Shown piece after piece: positions 22,391 to 34,498 of a DNA stretch of 64,000 nucleotides. The position numbers and the translations under genes are program-made. Within the stretch, counting starts at the first letter, position 1; each line of letters opens with the position of its first letter. The notes beneath the pieces were generated by a model. It made no database searches, was not told the origin of the DNA, and saw only the letters and a program-made list of their open reading frames with translations. Origin of the DNA: Cymodocea nodosa. Its lineage: Eukaryota; Streptophyta; Magnoliopsida; Alismatales; Cymodoceaceae. The stretch is from NCBI GenBank assembly GCA_036874045.1, contig CM072345.1, forward strand, positions 3,125,501 to 3,189,500, in the 5' to 3' direction.

Positions 22391-23127
22391 GAGGTTTGAC
22401 ATCTCCGGGTTTGCATCTGAAGTTTCGAAGAGTTTCATCAAGGTTCAAGCCATTTCTGCAAGGGATCTCTCCATTGTTGTAACTACCGTCGTCGTCGGCG
22501 TCAGTCTGCACACTTCGACGCCAAGTTGTGCGCCTTCCTATTCCATGCTCCATTCCATCTTAAATTTTGAGGACGTGTAGCAAGCTTTCTGAAATTCCTT
22601 CTTTTAAAATTTTGAAGAGATTGATCAAGGTTCAAGCCATTTCCGCAAGGATATCCCCCATTGCCGTAACTGCCATCGTCGCGGCGCCAGTCTGCACACT
22701 CCGACGCCAAGTTGTGCGCCTGCCACGTCCGTGCTCTGTTGTGTCTCAAATTTTGAGGACGTGTGTTAAGCTTCATGAAATTTGTTCCTTTAAACTTTCA
22801 TGGTCAGAAGTTTTGTATTCAGAGAGATACACCAGGAGACATCTAGCAAGGGCACAGCAATTTTCTAGACGAGTGACTCTTTGATTGTCGGATTTTGGGC
22901 ATTTAGTGATTGTGGTTTTGTGCTTGGTTTGTGCGAGTATTTGCTATTGTTTTGTGATAAGTAGTGTGCTTGGCTTGTGGCTGATTGCATTTTGTTGAAA
23001 TCAGTAGTTTCAACAGTATATTGTTGTTGAGATATTGCTTGCTATTGTGTACCTTGCCGCAGAATTGTGTTTGTTGAAATCACATTGTATCTCGTGTGTA
23101 TTGCTGGTTGTTTGTTGTTTTGAAAAC
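22391..23127 (+). other. Leader of copy 2 with an internal partial duplication
   Basis: Untranslated leader, about 200 bases longer than in copy 1. A block including ggttcaagccatttc occurs twice (near 22442 and 22629) with its surroundings, once more than in copy 1. No gene seen. Confidence 0.6.
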
Positions 23128-23965
23128 ATGAATACTTCGGGGTTGAAGATAGAAAAGTTTGATGGTAAGAATAGCTTCAGCTTATGGCAAATTAAGATGA
23201 AATCACTTCTAAAGCAACAAGGTATTTGGGCTCCTTTAAATAAGGAAACTACTCTGAATAGAAATTCGCCAGAGTTTGAATTGCAGGAGGAGAAAGCTCA
23301 CTCCACCATCTTGTTGTGTTTGTCTGATGAAGTTATAATAGAAGTTGCTGATGAAACTACCTCGTTAGGTCTTTGGCAGAAACTTGAGTCATTGTATATG
23401 ACTAAGTCTTTAACAAACAAATTGTTGTTAAAGTAGAGACTGTTCTCTTTAAAGATGATAGAAGGTGTACCTCTTAAGTAGCATTTAAATCAGCTAAATG
23501 CTATTCTGATGGAACTCAAGAATATTGGAGTAATCATAGAAGATGAAGATGCAGCTCTTATCTTGCTTTGTTCACTCCCATTGAGTTATGAAAACTTTGT
23601 TCAGTCTTGTGTAGTTGGAAGAGATTCAATTACACTAGAAGAAGTGAGGTCCAGCCTTCATTCTAAGGAGCTCAGGCACATGGTGCATAGTAGAAACGAG
23701 GCAAGTGGTGTTGGCCTCTTAGCACAGTAGCAAGAGAACAAGGGAACAAGCTAGAGACAAGGTGGAGGGAAGAATAGAAGTAGAAGCAAGTCGAAGGGCA
23801 AGTACTCTAGGGATACTTGCCATTACTGTAAGGAGAAAAGACACTGGAAATCACATTGTCCCAAGCTTATGAACAAAGGAAAGGCTGCTGTGGCAGTAAC
23901 TAGTTCTGCGTCAGGTGATGACTTTTCTCTTACAGTTTGTTGCAGTGCCTATTCTGATGATTAGT
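23128..23965 (+). pseudogene. Gag region, Tork/Tnt1-like copy 2
   Basis: Begins at ATG 23128 with MNTSGLKIEKFDGKNSF, continues through LYMTKSLTNK and a basic stretch, and ends with a CCHC-type knuckle CHYCKEKRHWKSHC (about 23818-23859). The same gene as at 9580-10420. Fossil. Confidence 0.85.
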
Positions 23966-26900
23966 AGATTATAGACTCAGGAGCTTCACATCATATGACT
24001 CCTACTAGGGAGTATTTTGACACCTACGAGCAGGTGGAGGGTGGTCAAGTGACTTTGGCCAATGATGATGTGTGTTCTAGAGTTGGTGTGGGCACTATAA
24101 AATTTAAACTACATGATGGCACAGTTAGAATTCTGGAGGACGTTTGGCACGTCCCAAAGCTTGGAAAAAGTCTGATTTCATTGATGGCCCTTGATGCTAA
24201 GGGTTATAGATATACAAGTGGTGAGGGGAAGATCAGCATACTGAAAGGCTTGTTAGTTGTTATGAAGGAAACCAAATCTGGTCCCTTATACATTTTGCAG
24301 GGCACTCCAATTGTTAGCGTAGCTACATCAGCTATATCTGGTCAGTAGGATTTTTCTGTCATGTAGCACTCAAGGATGGGTCATTTGGGGCAGAAAGGAA
24401 TGCAGAAATTGAGTAGTCTGGGCAAGTTTGATGGGCACAAGGTTGCTTGTATTGACATGTGCAAGCATTGTGTCTTTGGCAAACAGAAAAGAGTGTCATT
24501 TGCACGTAGTCAACATAGCTCCAAGGGAGTTCTTGATTATATTCATGCTGATTGTTGGGGGCCTTCACGCCAGCCTTCTATTGCAGGTTCCAGATATTTT
24601 CTTTCGATCATTGACTGTCATTCAAGGATGAACTGGGTTTTCTTTTTGACACACAAAAGTGAAGCTTTTTCTTGCTTCAAGCATTGGAAGAAGCAAGTAG
24701 AAAACCAAAAAGACAGAAAGGTAAAATATCTTAGAACTGATAATGGTCTTGAGTTTTGTTTTCAAAAATTTGATAACTTTTATAAAGATGAAGGCATTAC
24801 ACAGTATAACACTATCAGGTATACCCCTCAGCAAAATGAAGTGGCTGAAAGATTGAATAGAACACTCCTAGGAAAGGCACGTTGTATGTTGTCTCATGTA
24901 GGTTTGAGCAAGAACTTTTGGGCAGAGGCTGTTAACATACCTTTCTATCTGGTGAACAAGTCCCCTTCTAGTGCCTTAAATGGGAAGATACCTCTTGAGG
25001 TATGGTTGAAAAGATCTACTAGTTATTCAAAACTCAGAATTTTCGAGTGTCCAGCTTACTATCAAATGAACAATGGCAAGCTGGAAATACATGCCAAGAA
25101 AGGCATATTTGTGGGCTATGGTGTTGGTGTAAAGGGATACAAGATATATGATATTGAATCTCACAAAGTAATATATAGCTGTGATGTTACTTTTGATGAG
25201 AATTCTCTTTTGAAAGCAATAGATAAACTAGCAGGTGAAACACCAGAAATTGAGCACACCCTTCCTGAACAGATGGAGATAGATGACGCACAGCAGCCGC
25301 CTATCACTAATCAAGTTGAAATTAGAGAAATCTCATCTGAAACTCAGGAAAATGAAGTTGAGGAGGAAGAGGTGGAGAGACTACCACCAAGAACCATTGG
25401 CAAAGATTGTCCTAGAAGAGATGTTAGACCTCCGATTAGATATGGCTACGATAGTTTGGTTGCTTTTGCCGTATAAGTAGCAGTTGAGGTGGAGGATTTT
25501 GTGGATCCACCTACATATGAAGCTACAATGAAAGATTTAGAAGCTGGTCTTTGGATGTCTGCTATGGAGGAGGAACTCCAATCTCTCTATAAGAACAGGA
25601 CTTGGGAACTGGTGAAACGTCCAAAGAACACAAATATTGTTGGTTGCAAATGGGTCTATAAGAAGAAGATTGACACTCAAGGCAACACAAGTGTACAGCA
25701 CAAGGCAAGATTAGTCGCCAAAGGTTATTCACAGCGAGAAAAAGTTGACTTCAATGAGGTATTTGCTCCTGTTGTACGTCATACATCTATTAGAATTTTG
25801 TTATCCATTGCTGCAACATAGAATTTAGAATTGGAACAACTAGATGTAAAGATGGCCTTCTTGCATGGTGAGTTGGAAGAAAATATTTGGATGGAACAAC
25901 CAATAGCGTTTGTTGTGAAAGGTAAATCTAATTGGGTGTGCAAATTAAATAAGTCCTTGTATCGACTTAAATAGTCACCATGCCAATGGTACAAAAGGTT
26001 TGATGCCTTTATAGTTAAAGTTGGTTTTAGATGCAGTAACTATGATTCATGTGTATATGTTAAAACTCTTGATAAGAGTACACATGTTTATTTGTTATTG
26101 TATGTTGATGATATTCTTATAGCTGCGAAGAATATCGAAGTGATACAGGAGCTGAAGGACACATTAAAATCAGAATTTGATATAAAGGATCTTTGTCCAG
26201 CTAGCAGAATTTTGAAATGGAGATTAGGCGTGAAAGAAATTCTAGTAAGCTGTTTTTGAATCAATAGAAGTATATTGAGAAGATCCTTAGCAGATTTGGT
26301 ATGGCTTCATGCAAAACCATTAGCACGCCTTATGATAGAAATGTCAAATATTCATCTGCGATGTGTCCACAAACTGATTCTGAAAAACTTGATATGCAAC
26401 GAGTTCCTTATGCATAGGCAGTTGGAAGTTTTATGTATGCTATGGTATGCACTAGGCCTGATCTGGCATATCCTTTGAGTGTTGTTAGTAGGTTCATGTC
26501 CAATCTAGGCAGGGAACATTGGAAAGCAGTTAAAAGGATATTTAGATATTTCAAAGGAACTCCAGGTGTTGGCTTGATGTATGCAGCAGATCAGGGTTGT
26601 ACTATGGCTAGTTATATAGACTCAGACTATGCAGGTGTTGTTGACAGAAGGAGATCATTATCTGGTTATGTCTTTACATTTGCAGGTTCTATTGTGAGTT
26701 GGAAATCAACTCTTTAGCCTACGGTATCTCTGTCCACAATTGAGGCTGAATATGTGGCTATGACAGAAGCTGCAAAGGAAGGGATTTGGTTGAAAGGCTT
26801 ACTTGGAGACTTTGGTTGGCACATTGATAAAGTTGATATCTTCTGTAATAGTCTTAGCGCTATTTGTCTCTCCAAAGATAATGCATTTCATGATAGAACT

Positions 26901-27062
26901 AAACATATTGATGTTAAGTATCACTTCCTCAGGAATGAAGACAGGACAAAGATTATGAAGGTCAACACAAAGGACAATCCGGCTGATATGTTTACAAAGG
27001 GCGTTGTTGAAAGCAAGTTCAAGCATTACTTGGACTTACTCAACGTCTATTGGTGCTACTGA
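23966..27062 (+). pseudogene. Pol region, Tork/Tnt1-like copy 2
   Basis: Protease DSGASHHMT near 23973. The integrase finger MGHLGQKG to CKHCVFGKQ (about 24376-24489) precedes a core with HADCWGP, DNGLEF and AERLNRT. A charged Glu-rich spacer follows. RT shows CKWVYKKKI and LLYVDDILIA (about 25540-26190). RNase H shows VCTRPDLAYP, RRRSLSGYVFTFAG and TKHIDVKYHFL and ends near 27060. The integrase-to-linker span (24376-25470) is the best-preserved stretch. Broken elsewhere. Confidence 0.87.
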
Positions 27063-27130
27063 CCCAAGTTGGGTCTTGGTGATCCATCACCTATTCATGG
27101 TGAAGATTGATGAAAGACAAGGTGGAGATT

Positions 27131-27504
27131 TGTGATGTGTGTGTCTTCCATCAAGTATATGTATGTGTTTTTATATATGATTGTATTTCTTTGATAATTT
27201 GTACATGGGCAAATTTATCTTTTTGTGTATCACCAACCGTTGACCCTATATATGTAAGGGGTCATCCACGTCCAAGGGATGCCATGCCAAACCATCCCTT
27301 GATTTTGTTCTCCTCCTTCTTTATACCAACAACCATACAGTAAGGAATCACGATAGATTGATCACCCGTGGATGTACCTGTGTTGGGGAACCACGTAAAT
27401 TTGTTGTTCTTCAAATTCTCCACTCGGAATCCTTTCTTCCATGCAGATCTCTTCTTCACGCCACTCCTAGATGCTCCATGTTTGTTAGATCTTTCCGCAC
27501 AACA
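27131..27504 (+). repeat. 3' LTR of Tork/Tnt1-like copy 2
   Basis: 374 bp, preceded by the purine tract aaggtggagatt. Ends CCGCACAACA next to the target duplication. Confidence 0.9.
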
Positions 27505-28695
27505 CTATCCGAACATTCAAGAGTGTTTTGATGAGTTACAGTTTAACTATCTGAAACTTAAGTCATTGAATTTCCCACGTGTAGAATTTCAGAGAGAAGC
27601 TCAAATAAGTTTTTGGAGAGTTAGAAAGATAACTATCCGAAATCCTAAAGAGTTTCGGTGAGTTACAGGGATAACCATCTGAAACTTAAGTAAGTCTTTT
27701 ATGCCCGTGCTAAATTAAAGCAATCGAAAAGTTAACAGAGGGTTACTGTAGCCAACTATCCGACCAATAAGTTACAGTTATAGGTATCTAATTGAATGAC
27801 AACTTGTAGTATATATTCTGGAATCCTACATGGCAGGAAGGTTTAAGTGATCTTTCGGTGAGTTACAGATATTCTTCGGAGAGTTACACAGCTAACTATC
27901 CGAAAGGTTACTGTAGCCAACTATCTGACAATTAAATAACTATTCGGTAAGTTACAGTTATAGGTATCCGATTGAATGACACCTCGCAGTATATATTCTG
28001 GAATCCTACATGGCAGAAAGGTTTAAGTGATCTTTCGGTGAGTTACAGATATTCTTCGGAGAGTTACACAACTAACTATCCGAAAGGTTAAGAAAATCGG
28101 AATGACATCTTGAAATAACTTTCTAAATAGTAACTTACCGTATTTGGGACTAAAGTCTAATCAAGTATAGTATAATACATCCATTGGAAGAAAATATGAT
28201 CGTTACGCATGTTTGGTATATATACAAGATACAAACAATGGATTTAGATAGCTTTTGCTCATATACATACTTACACCAAGCTCAACAGAAGAAAAGCTTT
28301 AGAGATCAAATCATCTTCAACATTTATAGACTGAATTTCAAAAGCTCATCACGCACTCAACTCTGTTGCTCACAAGCTAGTGTTTACTGAAGTACATGGA
28401 TCAAAAATTCAAAGAAAGGATTGATTGAAGCTTCGACAAAGAAGCTCAAGTGAATGGTTGGTTGGTTCTTGCTTAAACCTTAAAGCAAGTGATTGTAAGT
28501 TTGCAAGAGTTTAGTGAAGCCCAAGTATCCCTTGGGGGTGGACTAGCCGTTAGTGGTGAACCACCTAAAAATCTATGTGTGAATTCTTTTATCGTGTGCT
28601 TGCTATCTCTTTACATTAAACTACTTCTAAAAGGTTAAGAAACGAATTATTACCATTCACCCCCCTCTGGTAAGCCTTAAGGTCCTAACATAAAC

Positions 28696-29612
28696 ATCTT
28701 GTTTTGTGCTTTATCTCATGATCAATTTAATAAAGTTTCTGCATATCAAACTACATATGAGATATGGCATGCATTAGAAGTTGCCAACGAAGGTACTAAC
28801 TAGGTCAAGGAATCTAAGATTAATATGTTAGTACATAAATATGAGCTTTTTAAAATGCATGAAAATGAATGTATCTCTGACATGTTTTCCCATTTTCTTG
28901 AGATTGTAAATTCATTAAAATCTCTAGGCAAGAAATTCGAGGAAAAAGACTTGGTAAGAAAGATCCTTAGATCTTTAACTAAAATTTGGGCTCAAAAGAC
29001 AACATCTATTGAAGAGTCCAAAGATTTAAATACATATACTCTCGATGATCTCATAGGAAATCTGACAGCCTATGAAGTACAACATTTAGATCCAAAAGGG
29101 AAAAATCCTAGAAGGGATCTGGCTTTTGAGGCTGATAAAGTTTTAGAAGTCACTAGTGATTCTAACGATGATTTACTATTGTTGACTAGAAAATTTAGAA
29201 ATCTGTTGAAGAAACGCAGGAACTTCAGGTCAGCAAAGACATCTGGAGATATGGAGAAGAAGTCATTCATGAAAGACAAAATCATATGCTACAAGTGCAA
29301 CAGACCGGGTCACTTTCAAACTGATTGTCCGCTCAACAAAGATAAGAAGAATTTGAGGAGGAATTTGAGGAGTAAGAAATTTAGAAAGAGAAGGGCACTT
29401 AAAGTGACATGGGATGACTCTTCAGCTTTACAAAGTGAAGAAACAAACGATTCAACATCAGACAATGAATACTCATCAACATCAGATTTAGAAGAAAATC
29501 TGGCAAACGTATGCTTCATGGCAAAATCCAATGAGGTATCCTCTGATCAAAATGCTAACTTTGATAGTTTTGATGGATTACTTGTTGAATACAATAGAGT
29601 GGCTAGAAAATA
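28696..29612 (+). pseudogene. Gag of Sirevirus B, downstream portion
   Basis: Continues the B gag on the right side of nested element C: ILFCALSHDQFNKVSAY, MLVHKYELFKMHENE, then zinc knuckle CYKCNRPGHFQTDC at 29288-29329. A basic run (KKFRKRRALK) and a Ser/Asp/Glu tail (NDSTSDNEYSSTSDLEENL) follow. Layout equals that of Sirevirus C gag, including the shared WDDSS words. The switch to gypsy LTR sequence occurs at about 29613. Confidence 0.85.
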
Positions 29613-31345
29613 TCTGTTAACTATCTGAAATGCATCTGGGCATTAGATAGTTAAGTTCATAAGTGTCTAAAATATTTGAACTTGTTAAGTTAGAATTATG
29701 TACATGTTGAATTTAAATGCTTTAATATATCACGTGAGATGCACATGTTTAACTCGTTAAGTTAGCATAACTGTACGCGTTGAATTACATGAATGCACAC
29801 TAAGGTAGTGTGTTATGTTAGCAGCTTATTTCTTTATTGCACGTGTTTTATAGTTAAATCAACAAAGTAAGTCCATTGAGTTATCTGTAACTCCACGAAC
29901 CATTTAATTTCTAATATGCCATTGTAGCGGTTACAGAAATAGGACATTAGAAGGAAAACCACGATTGCACTTATCACGCAGGAATTCACTCGTGGAAGGG
30001 AGAAGAAATCATCATTGTTGATCTGAATGAAGGAAATCCAACCGATCATCTAAAGCAGAAGCAGTTGCTACTAAAGGAATATAAAAGAAGAGGAGCAAAA
30101 ACGAAGAATGTGTGGTTGGCGGTGTGTGGCAGTGTGTGTAAAGGTGGAGGACCACGCTAACTGCAGGCAATGTCGGAAATTCTCTGAAGCATCCACACCA
30201 TCACCAACATCACCAACATTACCATAATCACCAACCATCAAAGGTCTATGAGGATACTTTCCTCATGTTGGGTCGATTCCGAGCCAAACACGGTGCCTGA
30301 CAACCATTGTGAGGAATGATCGCGTCGCGAGAAGGGAAGCCATTTTCACCAAGCATTGACTTATATCTCAAGAGATCGTAAACCTTCTAGCCTTGGTTTT
30401 AGGTTGATGCCAGTATGCTAAAGAGGAGATCATTTTGCAATTTTGAACTCACGATTCTATAGGGAGAGGAGGCAGAATTGTAAGTGATTAAGTTTTCAGT
30501 GGTGTAATCGTATAGCATGTAGTGACAGAAGTATTTACTGTCAATAGAGATTTTTACATTTCACCTTTCACCCATTTTCATGAACATCTCAAAACAAAAA
30601 TACCTAAAACAACTTATCTGTGTTTATATTTAGTATTTAAGTGTTGTATTGTTTCTTTTGTATCGTGATTAAAGTTATCATTATCAGTATTGTGAATGTT
30701 TTATGTTTGTTTGATTTAGAAAATAGAAAATAGTATTACAGTTTACTGAAATCGATTTGTTCTAGATACTTAAAGATTTTAATGGTTACTGTTTGAAATA
30801 TTTGAATGTTAGTGTTACTTAATGATAAATCTAATATTAACTAGTATTAAAGAGCTTAATTGATGTTATTTACAATTTGTGGAATCGCCCAATGGTTAGT
30901 CGAATTCCTTTGTAAATAGTAGTATTAAACTAGAAGATAGGCTCGTGGAGTTAACTTAAGTCCACAAGATTAGTCCGTTGAGTTAGCTATAACTCCACAA
31001 ATTTAATCTGTTGTGTTAACTATAACTCAATGGAGTGATTACTGAACACATTAAGTATAATATAAAAAATAGAACAGTACACAATTCTTACTCAATTCTC
31101 TATGGGATCGACCTGTACTTGCACACAAATACAATATGCACTGTGCACTTGCAGTTAAAATACAAATTGGAACTAATATCTAATTTGTGTGAAAGGTTGT
31201 TTGTTTACTTTTAAAAAGAAATTATTGATATAAGCATAAAGACAAATTAACTAAGTTAAAAATAGAAGTTAACAAATACAAGTTTTCTGACGTTGTTGCT
31301 TGAGTACCAAACAAGTTCTCTGGTGTCGGCTAAAGCAACCAAAAA
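29613..31345 (+). repeat. Partial gypsy LTR, family G, copy G1a
   Basis: Begins inside the LTR (aactatctgaaatgcatc). It runs through the segment caccaaccatcaaagg, the line tgggtcgattccgagccaaac (about 30270-30290) and the terminal gggatcgacctgtacttgc. It ends in two degenerate primer-site cassettes around 31281-31340. It matches 36350-39195 and 52510-53454. Compared with these it has an extra segment at about 29680-29845 that resembles LTR A. Part of an old Athila-like element; no coding part attached. Confidence 0.75.
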
Positions 31346-33670
31346 TGTAACCATGTCGCATGTAGTGATGAAAGTTTTTACTATTGATAGAGAATTTTTA
31401 CATTTCACCTTTCGTTCATCTTTAGGAACATATCAGAATCAAAATATTAAAAAATAATTATTTACGTTTATAGTTAGTATTTATATGTTATATTGTTTGT
31501 TTTGTATCGTGATGAATGTTGTCATTGTCAGTATTGTGAATGTTTTGTATTTATTTGATTCAGAAAATAGAAAATAGTTTTATTGATTATTGAAATTAAT
31601 TCGTACAAAATAATTAAAAAATCTTAATGGTTATTATTTAAAATATCTGAATGTTAGTGTTGATTAATGATAAATCTTAGATTAACTATACATCGTATGG
31701 CTACACAAGAACAGGGTGAATTGTGTTTTTCAAAATTTTCGAATATAATTGAAACTTTAAAACTCAAAAACAAGTCGAAATACTGTTTTCATAAAATCAT
31801 TTTTATTTAAGGTTTCAATTATAATATACAATTCAATTCTCCTCAAAAATTGTAAATACAATTATATATCGATACCATGTTTCATCTATACAATTTCATA
31901 ACTACAAATAGAGAAAACTAATTTGCGGAATTTAAAACATTTCTCCCTGTTTGAGATCTTTCTTCTTCTTCTCTTTCTTCTTTAGCAATTCTTTAGTGAC
32001 AAATATTTTATCTTTCTCTACTTCACTGAATTTGCTTTCTTCTAATACTTCAGATCTTCAATGACATAAATATTACATTTTTCTGCTTCACTGAATTTTT
32101 TGATATCTGATACTTCAAATCTTCAGTGACATAAATCTAACATTTTTCTACTTCACTGAATTTTCTTCCACCTGAGAGCTTTTCCCCAAAGAGGTGTTTT
32201 TGATCCCTGAAAAGATTTTTCTTTTGGTGTGCAGGGATAACTGATCAATGAGAATTCTATGACTTTTATACTATATCTTCATTTCATGCATATCCTCTAC
32301 GTTTAACCACTACCAGTTTTTCACTTCTTCACGTCTTTTCTTTTTTCTTCATCGAAATACACGCATTTTGACCCATGTTTACATTTCAAATTTTCTTTAA
32401 TCATTAATCCTAAATCTCTGAAAAATTTCTTGCAAAATAAACTTTCTCTTCCGAAATTTTTCATCAAGTATAATAAGAAGTCGTTACTTTAATGTTAACT
32501 AAACGAGTAACACAAGTATATATATAACTTAACGTTTCTAACTTAATGAGTTCCTCATGTGCCAACTCACGTGACAAGTACTGTAGCTAACTCAACGAAC
32601 TATCTCTGTGGTGTTACGCTAACTCAATGAACCGTCTCGGTTGTGTTATAGATAACTCAACGAACCAGTAATAAACAAATGTTTTTATAATAAGAATTTT
32701 ATCATGTGCAAAAATAATAACTTAAGTTTTCTAACGCTAACCTAATGCATTTGTCTCTTCTTTTACTCACTAACTTAATGAGTTCTCACGTGACCTATTT
32801 TAACCTTTAAGTCTTTAACTTAACGAGTTCTCGTGTGACCTCTATATGAATAAAACTCTAACTTAATGAGTTGTCTAAACGTGCACTGTTCATGATACAA
32901 AAAATATAACTTTAAAACATATCATGCTTTTCAAGAAAAACACATGTTAACTTAACATTTAGTTAAATGAGAAATTAATGCAATGAAATGACTAGTTATT
33001 AACTTAGTATAATTTTAGATCCAATACAGACAAGTATTTATATCAGTAAGTTTTTTTTGTATTAATTGATGATTTTAATTTCTTTTCACAAGCAATAGTA
33101 ATTGAGCAAATATGATTATTTTCATTCAACACACATCATCAAAACAAAATACTCAACATTAACTAACATTAAAAAGCTTAATTGATGTTATTTACATTCT
33201 GTGGAACCACCTAATGGATGGCCGAATTCCTTTTTGAATGAAAACATTTAATTGGAAATTACTAGTTAGGCCCGTAAGGTTAACTTAAGTCCACAAGAAT
33301 AGTCTGTTGAGTTAATTGTAACTCTGAAAACCAAGTCCATTGAGTTAACTGTAGATCAATAGAGAGCTTAATTGAACGCATATAAACTCTAGTTATAAAA
33401 ATCAAAATAGTACATAATTCTTACTCAATCTTTGTGAGATCAACCTATACTTGCACACAAATACAATAGACACTGTGCACTTGCAGTTAAAATACAAATT
33501 GGACTTAATAGCTAATTTGTGTGAAAAGTTATTTGTTTACTTCTAAAAGAATTTATTAATATAAGCAAAAAACCAAACCAATCAAGTTTTCTAATTTAAC
33601 TTTTCACAACCAAACAACATATGATCTAATATTAAGCACTCGATTTTTCATCATCAAAATTAAACCTGTA
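31346..33670 (+). repeat. Partial gypsy LTR, family G, copy G1b (split by a solo copia LTR)
   Basis: Starts with gtcgcatgtagtgatgaaag, equivalent to about 30515 in G1a, and so repeats the second half of the LTR in tandem. It is interrupted by the solo family-A LTR at 31687-33158. It then continues with aagcttaattgatgttattt, gtgcacttgcagttaaaat and degraded primer-cassette words near 33575-33620. Confidence 0.7.
31687..33158 (-). repeat. Solo LTR of Sirevirus family A
   Basis: 1472 bp, matching 4849-6602 in reverse orientation. The minus strand starts TGTTGAGTATTTTG at 33158. Flanked by ttaac on both sides (31682-31686 and 33159-33163). No internal region, so it is a solo LTR left by LTR-LTR recombination. 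Confidence 0.85.
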
Positions 33671-33688
33671 AAATAATAAACTAACAAT

Positions 33689-33922
33689 TGTGACAATAGG
33701 AGTGTAATAAATCTATCAAAGAATATGGTACTTCATTCTAGAGTTAAATATATTGAGAATAGACATCACTTCCTAAGAGATTGTGTGGAAAAATGTCATA
33801 TCTCACTAAAGTTTATCCCAATAGGAAATCAATTTGCAGATATTTTCACAAAACCCTTAAATGAATTAACATTTAATCATATTAGACGTAAGTTAGGCAT
33901 TTGTTCCATGCATGATTTATAA
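33689..33922 (+). pseudogene. Copia (Sirevirus E) RNase H tail
   Basis: Reads CDNRSVINLSKNMVLHSRVK, then RHHFLRDCVEK, NQFADIFTKPLNELTFNHIR and the end SMHDL. This is the standard end of a Sirevirus pol (compare 20930-21120). Only this tail is present; upstream is degraded gypsy LTR sequence. Confidence 0.8.
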
Positions 33923-34498
33923 TGTAACTCTTTATTATTATTTTTTTAACTCAAGTTCAACATAGGGGAGCTTGTTTTATGCTAACATATATTTCTACAG
34001 GAACTTGGTAGATGCAATTTTTTAGGGGGAGTAACAAGAACAAAAATGATGTCCTAGTTAATGATACAAGAAGAAATAGTAGAAATAGTGACATCAAGTA
34101 GTAAACAAGCATGAATTATGAAAATTCAAGTGGAGAAATTATAGAATTATAAGAAGAGAAAGGCTTACTAGTATATGATAATCTCAAAATTTCAATATAC
34201 AGAATTCACATTGTGGCACTCATATCTCAAAAATTGGTATTTTATTTAGTGCAAAACTCTTTTTGACCAATAACAAAAAGGGGGAGAAAAGTGTTAGAAT
34301 AAAATTAAGAAAACTATGAGAAAATGGCTTGAGATTCTCAACACATAGAAAGTGGGAGACACCAAGATTATTGTTGTACAAATTGTAATCTTTATATCAT
34401 TTATATTCTATGTGATTCATTGTATAGAAACAATTTTGGGAGTGAGATACATGTAAATTAAATGTAAAGGTTTTTGTCATTATCAAAAAGGGGGAGAT
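33923..34498 (+). promoter_or_regulatory. Post-pol region with paired polypurine tracts, Sirevirus E
   Basis: No accessory ORF. Purine tracts aaaaagggggagaaaa at 34275-34290 and aaaaagggggaga at 34486-34498, the second directly before the LTR. Confidence 0.7.

Larger units (their letters stand above)
22005..27504 (+). mobile_element. Tork/Tnt1-like Ty1/copia element, copy 2
   Basis: 5500 bp, same family as copy 1. LTRs at 22005-22376 and 27131-27504, primer site at 22379, gag from 23128, pol to about 27060. Target duplication ctatt (22000-22004) and ctatc (27505-27509), one base changed. Coding parts broken, about ten breaks. A hand count gives about 30 mismatches in about 370 LTR bases (~8%), so it seems older than copy 1. 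Confidence 0.92.
15060..28690 (+). mobile_element. Sirevirus C (copia), full length with a nested element in its 3' LTR
   Basis: LTR to LTR with target duplication taaac on both sides. Parts: 5' LTR 15060-16491, primer site 16494, gag 16544-17523, coiled-coil linker, protease, integrase, RT, RNase H to about 21122, a purine-tract series, and the 3' LTR from 21430 to 28690. The 3' LTR is split by Tork/Tnt1-like copy 2 (22005-27504). No accessory ORF is seen between pol and the 3' LTR. Broken, with ten or so breaks in coding parts. The 3' LTR is longer than the 5' LTR because of two tandem duplications. Confidence 0.9.
21430..28690 (+). repeat. 3' LTR of Sirevirus C (split by a nested element, with internal duplications)
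   Basis: Begins TGAAAGGACCTCTAG at 21430 and ends gtcctaaca at 28690. Without the nested element (22005-27504) it is about 1.76 kb against 1.43 kb for the 5' LTR. Two tandem duplications account for most of the excess. One has a period of 148 bp starting at 21639 and 21787. The other starts at 27741 and 27906, with ggttactgtagccaacta at each start. The nested copy shows duplicated ctatt/ctatc at its edges. Confidence 0.85.
8262..29612 (+). mobile_element. Sirevirus B (copia), 5' LTR and gag, carrying nested elements
   Basis: The oldest layer of the nest. Parts seen in order: 5' LTR (8262-14730, split by a Tork/Tnt1-like insertion), tRNA-iMet primer site at 14733, and the gag start at about 14850-15059. 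Sirevirus C (15060-28690) then interrupts, followed by the rest of gag at 28696-29612. At about 29613 the sequence switches to gypsy LTR family G, and no B pol is seen. The insertion of C is marked by taaac on both sides (15055-15059 and 28691-28695). Family B is also represented by the solo LTR at 36488-37720. The element is incomplete. Confidence 0.85.
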
